A stretch of 64,000 nucleotides of DNA from Clostridia bacterium. Lineage in GTDB: Bacteria > Bacillota > Clostridia > Oscillospirales > CAG-272. Under the pieces are notes generated by a model that had not been told where the DNA came from, searched no databases, and worked only from the letters and a program-made list of their open reading frames with translations. This document shows positions 8,464 to 16,557 of the stretch, in pieces (the first letter of the stretch is position 1; every line of letters starts with the position of its first letter). A program made the translations under genes and the position numbers. The stretch covers positions 1 through 64,000 of the forward strand of contig JAFQVV010000041.1 of the NCBI GenBank assembly GCA_017407835.1, written 5' to 3'.

Positions 8464-8816
8464 GTGTCATCCTCCTCCCCGCCGCCAAGCCCTGCCGTAT
8501 ACAGTTTTCCGCAAGCTGCGTACATCCGTTCCTCCGTGGACAGAAGAACGATACCGTTTTCCACCGCCAAAGCAATCATTTCCTCAGACGGCACTTTCCC
8601 GCGGACAAAGACAATGCAGTGCATGTCCATCATCATTGCAGTACGAATAACCTGCGGATTGACCAACCCCGTCAGCAGAACAGCCTGCTCTTTGACATAA
8701 GCCAGCACATCGCTCATCATATCGCTTCCGCAGGCGGATTGAACATTGCCGTCAAGCAAATCAGCGCCGCACAGCACCTCTGCCTCAAGCAAATCTACAA
8801 TGCTTTGAATTTTCAT
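8460..8816 (-). CDS. DRTGG-domain protein, copy 1
   Basis: A 118-residue protein with a DRTGG-like fold. The core includes GSDMMSDVLAYV, LTGLVNPQVIRTAMM and CIVFVRGKVPSEEM, with alternating strands and helices and no membrane segment. It is the first gene of the sensing cassette, with GGAGG five nt before the ATG. The downstream gene overlaps it by 4 bp. The fold is known as a small-molecule-binding accessory domain; the ligand is unknown. Confidence 0.75.
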   Translation of the reverse strand: MKIQSIVDLLEAEVLCGADLLDGNVQSACGSDMMSDVLAYVKEQAVLLTGLVNPQVIRTAMMMDMHCIVFVRGKVPSEEMIALAVENGIVLLSTEERMYAACGKLYTAGLGGGEEDDT

Positions 8817-9034
8817 ACGTCCTCCATACGAAAAGGGCTTTCCCTTTCCTTTTCATGAGAAATGATTTATCCGGTGCACAACCGGGGGGCACACTTCTAT
8901 TATACAGGAAAATGTCCAAAAAATCTATAGTTTTTTTGAATTTTTTTGGCTTTTTTCGGCTAATTTTTGCTTTTTGTCTTTACCCTGCACACAGACTTGA
9001 CAAATCTGCGTTTTTGTGGTATGCTATTACCCAC
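8817..9034. promoter_or_regulatory. Divergent promoter region between the sensing cassette and tRNA-Leu
   Basis: On the minus strand a TATAAT -10 (complement 8899-8904) precedes the DRTGG gene, but no good -35 is visible. A short hairpin (CCGGT-TGTGC-ACCGG, about 8872-8886) lies in its leader. On the plus strand a strong promoter drives the tRNA: TTGACA at 8997-9002, 17-bp spacer, TATGCT at 9020-9025. Confidence 0.65.
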
Positions 9035-9117
9035 GCGGGTATGGCGGAATTGGCAGACGCGCAAGATTTAGGATCTTGTGTTCATTCGTGCAGGTTCGAC
9101 CCCTGTTACCCGCACCA
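9035..9117 (+). tRNA. tRNA-Leu (anticodon TAG)
   Basis: This 83-nt class II tRNA has acceptor arms GCGGGTA and TACCCGC followed by ACCA (CCA encoded). The D-loop motif (TGGCAGACGC) and T-loop GGTTCGACCCC are clear. The anticodon stem CAAGA/TCTTG holds the loop TTTAGGA, giving anticodon TAG, which reads CUN leucine codons. A variable arm between the stems fits tRNA-Leu. Promoter and terminator flank it, so it is a single-gene unit. Confidence 0.95.
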
Positions 9118-9124
9118 AACAGTA

Positions 9125-9165
9125 GAAATCCGAACCCAAAGCCGGTAGGCAGGGGTTCGGATTTC
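9125..9165 (+). terminator. Intrinsic terminator of tRNA-Leu
   Basis: A perfect 13-bp stem (GAAATCCGAACCC with GGGTTCGGATTTC) around a 15-nt loop, followed by TTTAT. It starts 8 nt after the tRNA 3' end. Confidence 0.85.
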
Positions 9166-9171
9166 TTTATG

Positions 9172-9393
9172 TTACGCTTGGGTAAAAAAATCATCGATCA
9201 GACAGCCAAGCAGACTTGAAAGTGCGGGGAGAAGAGTAATATCGGGATAACACATCCCCGACTCCCATTTGCAAACCGCCTGCGCCGACACACCCAAAAG
9301 TTTCCCGAAAGCTCGCTGCGACAGGGCATTGGCATCCCGATAGTTCTTGATTTTTTTGGCAATGGAAATTTCATATACCGCGATTTTCTTCAC
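9172..9393 (-). CDS. XRE-family helix-turn-helix regulator
   Basis: A 73-residue protein, nearly all a Cro/C1-type HTH: IAKKIKNYRDANALSQ, FGKLLGVSAQAVCKWESG, then PDITLLPALSSLLGCLIDDFF. It should bind DNA as a small repressor-type regulator; the target is unknown. The only in-frame start is GTG at 9393, which overlaps the stop of a 31-codon upstream frame (GTGA) and lies only 1 nt from AAAGGAG. The start is therefore doubtful, or translation is coupled to the upstream frame. Confidence 0.75.
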   Translation of the reverse strand: MKKIAVYEISIAKKIKNYRDANALSQRAFGKLLGVSAQAVCKWESGMCYPDITLLPALSSLLGCLIDDFFTQA

Positions 9394-9485
9394 GCTCCTT
9401 TATCCACAATCATACTTCCCCCATACATTGCTCGGTAGGTTGTTGTATTCGGCTCCATCGATACCAGCTTGCTCTTGACGGGCAT
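9390..9485 (-). CDS. Possible 31-aa leader ORF upstream of the XRE gene
   Basis: A short frame (starts MPVKSKLVSMEPN, ends MIVDKGA) stops within the GTG start codon of the XRE regulator. The overlap and the AAAGGAG near its 3' end would allow translational coupling. It has only a weak purine-rich stretch before its own ATG and no recognised domain. It could be a genuine leader peptide or chance. Confidence 0.3.
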   Translation of the reverse strand: MPVKSKLVSMEPNTTTYRAMYGGSMIVDKGA

Positions 9486-9523
9486 TTCTTTTTTTATGAT
9501 ATTACGTTTCTGTGCTTTGCTCC

Positions 9524-9549
9524 AAAAGAAAAAGCACCCTCTCGGGTGC
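9524..9549 (-). terminator. Hairpin with U-run upstream of the XRE leader
   Basis: GCACCC-GAGA-GGGTGC on the minus strand is followed by TTTTTCTTTT, a good intrinsic terminator. It would stop transcripts arriving from the mini-gene at 9602-9781 before the XRE gene. Another strong hairpin (CCGACAG...CTGTCGG with an inner GCGC/GCGC stem) lies just before it at 9565-9598. Confidence 0.7.
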
Positions 9550-9601
9550 ATTTGCGGCTGAGCGCCGACAGCAAGGCGCAGCGCGCCCATCCTGTCGGAT
9601 C

Positions 9602-9628
9602 AAAAAAAACACACCCAAACCGGATGTG
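9602..9628 (-). terminator. Intrinsic terminator of the mini transcription unit
   Basis: On the minus strand CACATCC-GGTTT-GGGTGTG (7 bp, one G-T pair) is followed by eight T residues. It ends a unit that begins at the promoter complementing 9753-9781. Confidence 0.75.
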
Positions 9629-9641
9629 CATCAAAACTCGA

Positions 9642-9713
9642 TCATATCATTGCCGCGCGGCAGAATATGGGCGACACACAACATCCGATCCACTCAAATT
9701 TTGTCATGTTCAT
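9642..9713 (-). CDS. Candidate 23-aa peptide gene with strong Shine-Dalgarno sequence
   Basis: Reading leftward, AAAGGAGGCG immediately precedes ATGAACATGACA, giving a 23-residue peptide that begins MNMTKFEWIG and is Cys-rich in the middle (CC, then C). A second ATG two codons in has better spacing from the ribosome site. A +2-frame alternative (GTG at 9693 to TGA at 9631, ending LPRGNDMIEF) overlaps it. So the unit may encode one or the other, hold a frameshifted remnant, or be a small RNA. No family recognised. Confidence 0.4.
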   Translation of the reverse strand: MNMTKFEWIGCCVSPIFCRAAMI

Positions 9714-9752
9714 CGCCTCCTTTGTTTGACTTTACAAATTGAATGTATTTAT

Positions 9753-9781
9753 ACTATAGCATATTTTCCAAACAATGTCAA
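9753..9781 (-). promoter_or_regulatory. Strong sigma-A promoter of the mini transcription unit
   Basis: Reading leftward: TTGACA (complement 9776-9781), 17-bp spacer, TATAGT (complement 9753-9758). This is near-consensus and points at the 23-aa ORF with its AAAGGAGG site about 35 bp downstream. Confidence 0.8.
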
Positions 9782-9844
9782 GCCAAAATCATCTGCAATC
9801 CATCAACCATCGGTTAATACCATGCCTGCTGTCAAGCAATAAAA

Positions 9845-9872
9845 AGGGAGTCGTGGACGACCACGGCTCCCT
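9845..9872 (-). terminator. Terminator of the lipid kinase gene
   Basis: A perfect 12-bp stem (AGGGAGCCGTGG with CCACGACTCCCT, read leftward with one G-T/A-C exchange) and TCGT loop, then TTTTTATT. It starts 8 bp after the stop codon of the kinase. Confidence 0.8.
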
Positions 9873-9879
9873 CTTCTCT

Positions 9880-10785
9880 TTACGCAATGATTCTAAGCGC
9901 ACCCGGCATGGCACAAATCACCGCCGTTGTTCCGCCCTCTTCGTATTCGCCGTCAAGTGACCATGGCATCGGCTTCGGTGTTGTCACCGTCAGACAGCGC
10001 ACCCGCGTCAGCTCAAATTCGGGCGAAGCCGTGTAATCCCGCGAGGTCAGTGCATACAAAATACGGTTCAGCTCAACGATTGTCTTGGGCATGCGGATGA
10101 GAAGCACCTCAAACATACCGTCCGAGAGATCGACCAGTGAGGCATCCAGCTTAACCATGCCGCCGATGGATGTGCAATTGCTGACCGCGCCGAAGATATA
10201 GCTTCCCGCAAAGCTGCGCCCATCATCGGTCACAGCAGAAAGGGTAACGGGCTGAAGGGCAGGCAGATCCTTGATCCCTTCCAACACATATGCCAGGTGA
10301 CCGAGCGCATTTTTTGCCGTCTGAGGGGCGGTATAGGAACTGGAGGTAAAGGCACCAAACGATGCAATGTAACTGAAATGCCGTTTGTCGTTAAAACAAC
10401 CGATGTCGATCGAACGCGGCTCGCCCTTCAGCTGGAGCCGTGCAGCGGCGCCGAGATCGGCAGGAAGCCCCAGAGTTGCGGCAAAATCGTTGGTACTCCC
10501 CGCAGGAATATAGCCAAGGGGACAGTGCACACCGCCGCCCAGCATCCCGTCGATCACCTCATTGAGCGTACCGTCGCCGCCGCAGCAAATGATGCGGTCA
10601 AATTCTCCGCCGATACTTCGTGCAACCTCAGCCGCCTCCCCCCGCGCACTTGTGGTATACACCGTAACACGCATGCCTGCCGCACAAAGGGGCGCTATCA
10701 TTTCATACAGCCCGTTTTTCGCCCGAAGTTTTCCCGCGGCCGGATTGACAATCAGTAAAATCGACATACTTGAAGCATTGAGCAT
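9880..10785 (-). CDS. Diacylglycerol kinase-like lipid kinase (YegS/DgkB family)
   Basis: A 301-residue DAGK-catalytic-domain protein. It begins with the family hallmark ILLIVNPAAGK (about 9-19) and has the ATP-site motif CGGDGTLNEVIDGM (about 65-78), then PLGYIPAGSTNDFA. The C-terminal half (GDGRSFAG..., SLDGEYEEGG) matches the second domain of these kinases. It probably phosphorylates diacylglycerol or a related lipid, recycling DAG into phosphatidate at the membrane. ATG 10785 was chosen because GGGGG lies 6 nt upstream; the longer upstream frame lacks a ribosome site. It stands alone between two terminators. Confidence 0.85.
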   Translation of the reverse strand: MLNASSMSILLIVNPAAGKLRAKNGLYEMIAPLCAAGMRVTVYTTSARGEAAEVARSIGGEFDRIICCGGDGTLNEVIDGMLGGGVHCPLGYIPAGSTNDFAATLGLPADLGAAARLQLKGEPRSIDIGCFNDKRHFSYIASFGAFTSSSYTAPQTAKNALGHLAYVLEGIKDLPALQPVTLSAVTDDGRSFAGSYIFGAVSNCTSIGGMVKLDASLVDLSDGMFEVLLIRMPKTIVELNRILYALTSRDYTASPEFELTRVRCLTVTTPKPMPWSLDGEYEEGGTTAVICAMPGALRIIA

Positions 10786-10850
10786 AGCCATCCCCCTTTC
10801 GGTATCTGATGCCAGTATAGCACAGAGTTGTGAATAAATCCATCGAAAAA

Positions 10851-10886
10851 TGTAGCCGATGACAAAACATTTTGCCATCGGCTGCA
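10851..10886 (-). terminator. Terminator of the SLH/WG-repeat gene
   Basis: A long stem (TGCAGCCGATGGCAAAA with TTTTGTCATCGGCTACA, 16-17 bp with one mismatch) is followed on the minus strand by TTTTT. It lies directly after the surface-protein stop codon. Confidence 0.85.
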
Positions 10887-10888
10887 TT

Positions 10889-12727
10889 TTATTTCCCATA
10901 AGCACGCCAGAGAAAGGTCACAATCTGTCCGCGGCTGCACACACGGTAGGGCGAGAAGGTGGTGGCCGAAGTGCCGTTTGTCACCCCTTGCGCCAGTGCC
11001 CAGTTGACCGCGCTCGCTGTCTCTGTTCCCAATGTCACATCAGAAAAGGAAACCACCGCTGTTTGCTCAGGTGAACCTGCACATCGCCACATATAAATCA
11101 CCGTTTGCGCACGAGTGCACGGTTCATTTGGACGGAAGAGATCTCCCTCATCGAGAATTCCCTTCTCCAATGCCCACAGCACCGCATCGGTGTAATACTG
11201 ACCATCCGCCACATCGCGGAAGGGATTGTCCGCACGGCTTGGTACGGGCGCACCCGACGCACGCCAGAGGAAGGTAATAATCTGTGCCCGGGTGCAGTCG
11301 CTCTCCGGGGAGAAGGTGGTTTCGGATGTGCCGTTGGTGACTTCCTTGCGCAGCGCCCAGCGAACGGCATCCGCATAATATGCATCATCAGCAACATCGG
11401 TGAAATTCCTCACCGCACCAATTCGCAGATATCCCCACTTTCCCGCTTCCCGGAACGCAAGCAGCCCCGCCGGATCATAGGTTAAACCAAGCGTTGATGT
11501 CTCTGTGCTGTATTCGGGGAAATAAACCGTCCATTCAACCGTCTCTGAGCCTTCCACCACAGGGAGAACACCATCCTGAGGACTGGCAATCAAGCAATAT
11601 GCTTTTTCGCTACGTCTGTCGTAGACGCAGGCAATCCCCTCTTCACTGAACGCTGAAGCAGCGCCAAGCTCTGCTATCTCCCCGTCAGGGTTCTGCACCG
11701 TATAGCGCTTCCCTGTCCGATCAATATAAAACATTTCGCCGTCCTGCGAAACAGCACTCAAACCAAACGAAAAAGTGCCCATGAAATCATAGGCAAAGGA
11801 AATGACCGCCTCACCTTTTGTATTGACTGCGCCGTATTTGCCATCCGCCACGACCACCCAAAGTCCGTCATGGAAGAAGGTGCCGTCCAGATTCCAACGG
11901 CAATCGGCATAGGTGGGCAGAACAATCCATTCTCCCGTCTCCGCCATCAGGCCATAGCGATACGTAACCGCTCCGGTTGACGGATCTGCATCTGCCGATT
12001 TGACCACAATCAGCCCATCCCGCGGAGCATACACACAGGAGGGGCGGGCATCGCTGCCCGGAATTGCCGCATCAAAGACGCGAATAATCTCACCCTCTGC
12101 ATTCATATAGAAGCATTGGTCGGTCAAAGCGCCATCGCTCCCCTGCACGTGCGCCGTCATCGGGATAACCCCATCGACCGATGGAGCGGACATCGAATAA
12201 TGGGTAAACCCATCACTGCCCAGCGCCGCCGCCAAATCCTTTGGGCGAATTTGCTCGCCGGTTTTGGTATATGCAATTCCCCGGACATTGATCACCCCGT
12301 CATAACAGACATAGTTGTGTCCGTATGTACTGAGCATCTGCAGGGTTGCGGTCATATCAATCTCGGTCTCACCGTCAAAAAAAGCATAGGTCAGTTTGCG
12401 TGCTGCCCCGGAATGCGCAGAAATCAGATATAGCCGACATGTATTGGCATCCACCAGCTTTCCCGCCAGTACAACTCCCTCATTCTGAGAGCCCATCCAA
12501 TCATAAACAAAAGGTGCGCACAGCTCTCCGCTTTCATCAATCAAGCCCCATTTTCCATTTTGCTTGACCGCTGCATAGCCGTCGCGAAACGCACCGGCTT
12601 CGTCATATTGGGCAGATATCTCCACCTCAGCCGAAAAATGCAGATCAGCCGCCGAAACCGATGGCAGCACCATTCCAAGGACAAGCAAACATGCAAGCCA
12701 AGCGGATATGATCCGTCTCTTCATCAT
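10889..12727 (-). CDS. Secreted WG-repeat protein with three C-terminal SLH domains
   Basis: A 612-residue surface protein. A Sec signal peptide (MKRRIISAWLACLLVLGMVLP, cleavage near VSA-AD at about 27) precedes a region of WG repeats (NGKWGLIDESG, DGKYGAVNTKG, AGKWGYLRIG). From about residue 443 there are three SLH domains, each with an F-D-V...YY...W(A)-G...TF-P...R-Q pattern; these bind the cell-wall polymer and anchor the protein. Its partner is unknown. TTGACA (12778-12783) and TATAAT (12754-12759), 18 bp apart, form its promoter. Two tandem ATGs (12727, 12724) follow AAGGGGGG; either may be used. Confidence 0.9.
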   Translation of the reverse strand: MMKRRIISAWLACLLVLGMVLPSVSAADLHFSAEVEISAQYDEAGAFRDGYAAVKQNGKWGLIDESGELCAPFVYDWMGSQNEGVVLAGKLVDANTCRLYLISAHSGAARKLTYAFFDGETEIDMTATLQMLSTYGHNYVCYDGVINVRGIAYTKTGEQIRPKDLAAALGSDGFTHYSMSAPSVDGVIPMTAHVQGSDGALTDQCFYMNAEGEIIRVFDAAIPGSDARPSCVYAPRDGLIVVKSADADPSTGAVTYRYGLMAETGEWIVLPTYADCRWNLDGTFFHDGLWVVVADGKYGAVNTKGEAVISFAYDFMGTFSFGLSAVSQDGEMFYIDRTGKRYTVQNPDGEIAELGAASAFSEEGIACVYDRRSEKAYCLIASPQDGVLPVVEGSETVEWTVYFPEYSTETSTLGLTYDPAGLLAFREAGKWGYLRIGAVRNFTDVADDAYYADAVRWALRKEVTNGTSETTFSPESDCTRAQIITFLWRASGAPVPSRADNPFRDVADGQYYTDAVLWALEKGILDEGDLFRPNEPCTRAQTVIYMWRCAGSPEQTAVVSFSDVTLGTETASAVNWALAQGVTNGTSATTFSPYRVCSRGQIVTFLWRAYGK

Positions 12728-12753
12728 CGCGCCCCCCTTCTCTCTTGTTCAAA

Positions 12754-12783
12754 ATTATACCATATCCGACTGCAGGCTGTCAA
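12754..12783 (-). promoter_or_regulatory. Promoter of the SLH/WG-repeat gene
   Basis: Leftward TTGACA (complement 12778-12783), 18-bp spacer, TATAAT (complement 12754-12759), about 27 bp before the start codon. Confidence 0.75.
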
Positions 12784-12820
12784 TGTCAAAAAAAACCTGC
12801 CTGCACTCCGCACGCCAAAA

Positions 12821-12843
12821 GGGCTGACGCAATGCGTCAGCCC
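12821..12843 (-). terminator. Terminator of the purine operon
   Basis: A perfect 11-bp stem GGGCTGACGCA/TGCGTCAGCCC. Leftward it is followed by TTTTGG. It lies 11 bp after the purL stop and marks the end of the pur transcript. Confidence 0.75.
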
Positions 12844-12853
12844 CTCAAAAATG

Positions 12854-15800
12854 TTAGATTTTATAATATTCCACAGCCGAAGCGAACATACCGATATCGT
12901 AGAGTCCGTCGACATTGCGGTAGAGACCGTCACCAATTCGCTCGCTGTGTCCCATCTTACCGAAGACACGCCCGTCGGGAGAGGTAATTCCCTCGATGGC
13001 GGCGATGGAGCCGTTGGGATTGGAGCGGATATCCATGGTGGGATTGCCTGCCAGATCCACATACTGGGTGGCGATCTGTCCGTTTGCGGCCAGCTGTGCT
13101 ACCACCTCGTCGGAAGCGAGGAAGCGGCCTTCGCCGTGGGAGATCGGCACGGTGTAGATTTCGCCAACCTGCGTACGGGCAAGCCAAGGCGATTTATTCG
13201 ACGCGATGCGTGTGCGCACCATGCAGGACTGATGGCGGCCGATGGTGTTGTAGGTCAGCGTCGGGCAGTGGGCATCGGTGTCGATGATCTCGCCGTAGGG
13301 CACAAGGCCCAGCTTGATGAGCGCCTGGAAGCCGTTGCAGATACCTGCCATCAGACCGTCGCGCTGGCCAAGCAGTCGGGCAACGCCATCCTTGATCTGG
13401 GGGTTGCGGAAGAATGCGGTGATGAACTTACCCGAGCCGTCGGGCTCGTCGCCGCCGGAGAAGCCGCCGGGAACAAAGATGATCTGAGACTCCTCGATAA
13501 GCTTGGCAAAGCGCTCAACCGATGCGGCAACGCCGGCAGGGGTCAGATTGTTGAGCACCATGATCTCGGCCACGCCGCCTGCGCGTTCAACGGCACGGGC
13601 GGTGTCGAATTCACAGTTGGTACCGGGGAAGACGGGGATCAGCACACGGGGCTTCGCCACACCGATCTTGGGGGCGGGACGGCTCTCTGCGGTGAAGCTG
13701 TATGCCTCTATCTTCTGCTCAGGCATCTTGATGTTGCAGGCGAAGATATCCTCGAGGCGATCCTCGTAAATGCCCTGCAACTCGGCAAGATCCAGCGTCT
13801 CGCCGCGGCGGGTGAGGGTGTAGGCAAGGGTGGTCTCGCCCAGCGGGATGCCAACCTCTGCATCGCCTGCCAGCTCCAGAATGAAAGCACCTGCATGGCG
13901 GTCGTAGAGCATCGCGTCATCCACCCCATCAGCGAAGCGGAAGCCGAGACGGTTGCCCAGGCACATCTTGAGGATACCCTCAGCAACGCCGCCGCCCGTG
14001 GGGGTCCATGCGGAAATTGCGGCACCCGAGGAGAGCAGCTTGTGCACCAGGTCATAGTTTGCCTTGAGCGAAGCGGTAACGGGAATGCCGCGCTCATCAT
14101 ACTCGGGCAGGAGAAGGACGACACGGGAGGTGGGCAGCTTAAACTCGGGAGAACGGATCTCGTCGGTCTTGGCAGTGGTAATCGCGAAGGAAACCAACGT
14201 GGGGGGCACATCGAGCTGATCGAAGGAGCCGCTCATGGAGTCCTTGCCGCCGATGGCAGCGAAACCAAGATCAAGCTGTGCCGACATAGCGCCCAGCAGA
14301 GCCGCAAAGGGCTTGCCCCAGCGGGTGGGATTGGTGCCGGGCTTCTCGAAATATTCTTGGAAAGTCAGGTAGCAGTTATCCAGCGGTGCGCCGGTGGCGA
14401 CCAGCTTGGAGACAGACTCGACGACTGCAAGGTAGGAGCCGGTGAATGGATCGGCCTCGGTCACAAAGGGATCGTAGCCCCAGCTCATCACCGAGCAGGT
14501 CTTGGTCTCGCCGTTCAGCACAGGGAGCTTTGCGGCCATAGCCTGGGTGGGTGTCAGCTGGTGCTTGCCGCCAAATGGCATCAGCACACTGCCAGCACCG
14601 ATGGTGGAGTCAAAGCGCTCGGACAGGCCCTTCTTTGAGCAGACGTTGAGGTCGGCACAGAGTGCCTTCATCGCCTCGGCAAAGGAAGCAGGCTTCTTGG
14701 ATGCAACCTTACCGCCCCGGGGAACTGCCACACGGGTTGCCTTGGGAGCACCGTTGGAGTTGAGGAAGTCGCGGGAAATGTCGCAGATGGTCACACCGTT
14801 CCAATGCATACGGAGACGGTTTGTATCGGTGACGGTGGCCACAATGGCAGACTCCAGGTTCTCGCTGGACGCCAGTGCGCGGAAAGTCTCCACATCCTCG
14901 GGGGCCAGCACCACAGCCATGCGCTCCTGCGACTCACTGATGGCAAGCTCGGTACCGTCAAGGCCCTCGTACTTCTTGGGCACAGCATTGAGGTCGATCT
15001 CAAGGCCGTCGGCCAGCTCACCGACAGCGACCGAGACGCCCCCCGCACCGAAGTCGTTGCAGCGCTTGATCAGACGGGTAGCCTCGGGGTTGCGGAAGAG
15101 GCGCTGGAGCTTGCGCTCCTCGGGAGCGTTACCCTTCTGCACCTCGGCGCCGCACACCGAGAGAGACTCGGCGGTGTGGGACTTGGAGGAACCGGTAGCA
15201 CCGCCGCAGCCGTCGCGGCCGGTGCGGCCGCCCAGCAGGATGACAATGTCACCCGGTGCGGGAACCTCACGTCGAACATTCTTAGCGGGAGCGGCACCCA
15301 CAACGGCACCGATCTCCATACGTTTGGCCACGTAACCGTCATGGTAGATCTCGTCAACGAGACCGGTGGCAAGACCGATCTGGTTACCGTAGGAGGAATA
15401 GCCTGCGGCAGCTGTGGTCACCAGCTTGCGCTGGGGCAGCTTGCCGGGCATGGTCTCGGAAATGGGCTTGGTGGGATCGGCAGCACCGGTAACGCGCATC
15501 GCCTGATAAACGTAGGAACGTCCCGACAGCGGGTCACGGATGGCACCGCCGATACAGGTGGCGGCACCACCGAAGGGCTCAATTTCGGTGGGATGGTTAT
15601 GTGTCTCATTCTTGAAGAGGAGCAGCCAGTCCTCGTCCTCGCCGTTGACATCAACCTTGATGCGGACGGTGCAGGCATTGATCTCTTCCGAGACATCCAT
15701 GCCGTCCAGCATGCCCTTGGCGCGAAGATACTTGGCACCGATGGTGGCAATATCCATCAGATTGATAGGCTTGGTGCGGCCCAGCTCGTCGCGGATGGCG

Positions 15801-16546
15801 ATGTAACGGTCATAAGCCGCGGCCACACGGGGATCGGCAAGGTCAGCCGCCTCGATGGTCGTGTTGAAGGTGGTATGCCGGCAGTGGTCGGACCAGTAGG
15901 TGTCCAGCATACGAATCTCGGTAATGGTGGGCTCACGACCCTCGGTGCGGAAGTAGTCACGGCAGAAACGGACATCGTCCAGGTCCATAGCCAGCGAATA
16001 CTTGCGCAAAAATTCGCGCAAACCATCCTCCTCCAGCGCGCAGAAGCCCTCCAGGGTATCCACGGTGGTGGGGATGTCATAGACCGTCACCAGCGTCTCG
16101 GGCTTATCCAGCGACGCCAGACGGGCCTCCACGGGGTTGATGACGTACTTCTGTGCCGCAGCGATGTCGGCATCGGTGAGCTTGCCCTCAAGGACATAGA
16201 CCTTGGCGGAGCGAACAAGGGGGCGCTCGCCTTGCGAGACCAGCTGTACGCACTGTGCAGCAGAGTCGGCACGCTGGTCATACTGACCGGGCAGGAACTC
16301 CACAGCAAACACAGCACCTTCGGTTGCAGGAAGGGCGTCATAAGTATCATCGAGCTGGGGCTCGGAGAAAATGGTGCTGCAGCACTGACGGAAGAGTGCC
16401 TCGTCCATATTTTCCACATCGTAGCGATTGAAAAGGCGAACCTTCTCCAGCGCCGTCATGCCCAGCAGGGTGCGCAGATCATTGCAAAGCGAGTCAGCCT
16501 CGCCCGCCAGACCCGGCTTTTTTTCCACAAATATGCGATAAACCAT
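12854..16546 (-). CDS. purL: Phosphoribosylformylglycinamidine synthase, single-chain (PurL)
   Basis: This 1230-residue enzyme converts FGAR, glutamine and ATP to FGAM in purine synthesis. The N-terminal and PurM-like synthetase modules carry DTYWSDHCRHTTF, KNETHNHPTEIEPFGGA and GGRTGRDGCGGATGSSK. The C-terminal glutaminase domain (from about 965) has PGTNCEFDTARA and the nucleophile motif GICNGFQAL. This is the long fused form rather than the PurS/PurQ/PurL complex usual in Bacilli. AAGGAG lies 8 nt before the ATG. It is the last gene of the pur operon, 11 bp after purD. Confidence 0.97.
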   Translation of the reverse strand: MVYRIFVEKKPGLAGEADSLCNDLRTLLGMTALEKVRLFNRYDVENMDEALFRQCCSTIFSEPQLDDTYDALPATEGAVFAVEFLPGQYDQRADSAAQCVQLVSQGERPLVRSAKVYVLEGKLTDADIAAAQKYVINPVEARLASLDKPETLVTVYDIPTTVDTLEGFCALEEDGLREFLRKYSLAMDLDDVRFCRDYFRTEGREPTITEIRMLDTYWSDHCRHTTFNTTIEAADLADPRVAAAYDRYIAIRDELGRTKPINLMDIATIGAKYLRAKGMLDGMDVSEEINACTVRIKVDVNGEDEDWLLLFKNETHNHPTEIEPFGGAATCIGGAIRDPLSGRSYVYQAMRVTGAADPTKPISETMPGKLPQRKLVTTAAAGYSSYGNQIGLATGLVDEIYHDGYVAKRMEIGAVVGAAPAKNVRREVPAPGDIVILLGGRTGRDGCGGATGSSKSHTAESLSVCGAEVQKGNAPEERKLQRLFRNPEATRLIKRCNDFGAGGVSVAVGELADGLEIDLNAVPKKYEGLDGTELAISESQERMAVVLAPEDVETFRALASSENLESAIVATVTDTNRLRMHWNGVTICDISRDFLNSNGAPKATRVAVPRGGKVASKKPASFAEAMKALCADLNVCSKKGLSERFDSTIGAGSVLMPFGGKHQLTPTQAMAAKLPVLNGETKTCSVMSWGYDPFVTEADPFTGSYLAVVESVSKLVATGAPLDNCYLTFQEYFEKPGTNPTRWGKPFAALLGAMSAQLDLGFAAIGGKDSMSGSFDQLDVPPTLVSFAITTAKTDEIRSPEFKLPTSRVVLLLPEYDERGIPVTASLKANYDLVHKLLSSGAAISAWTPTGGGVAEGILKMCLGNRLGFRFADGVDDAMLYDRHAGAFILELAGDAEVGIPLGETTLAYTLTRRGETLDLAELQGIYEDRLEDIFACNIKMPEQKIEAYSFTAESRPAPKIGVAKPRVLIPVFPGTNCEFDTARAVERAGGVAEIMVLNNLTPAGVAASVERFAKLIEESQIIFVPGGFSGGDEPDGSGKFITAFFRNPQIKDGVARLLGQRDGLMAGICNGFQALIKLGLVPYGEIIDTDAHCPTLTYNTIGRHQSCMVRTRIASNKSPWLARTQVGEIYTVPISHGEGRFLASDEVVAQLAANGQIATQYVDLAGNPTMDIRSNPNGSIAAIEGITSPDGRVFGKMGHSERIGDGLYRNVDGLYDIGMFASAVEYYKI

Positions 16547-16557
16547 TGCGGTACTCC

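Noticed and set aside
12560..14638. Long plus-strand frame opposite purL (also 14804-16564, 16546-17847, 18005-19738 and 20852-22210 opposite other pur genes)
   Set aside because: Low-complexity His/Gly/Leu-rich translations antisense to clear purine enzymes, with no ribosome sites.
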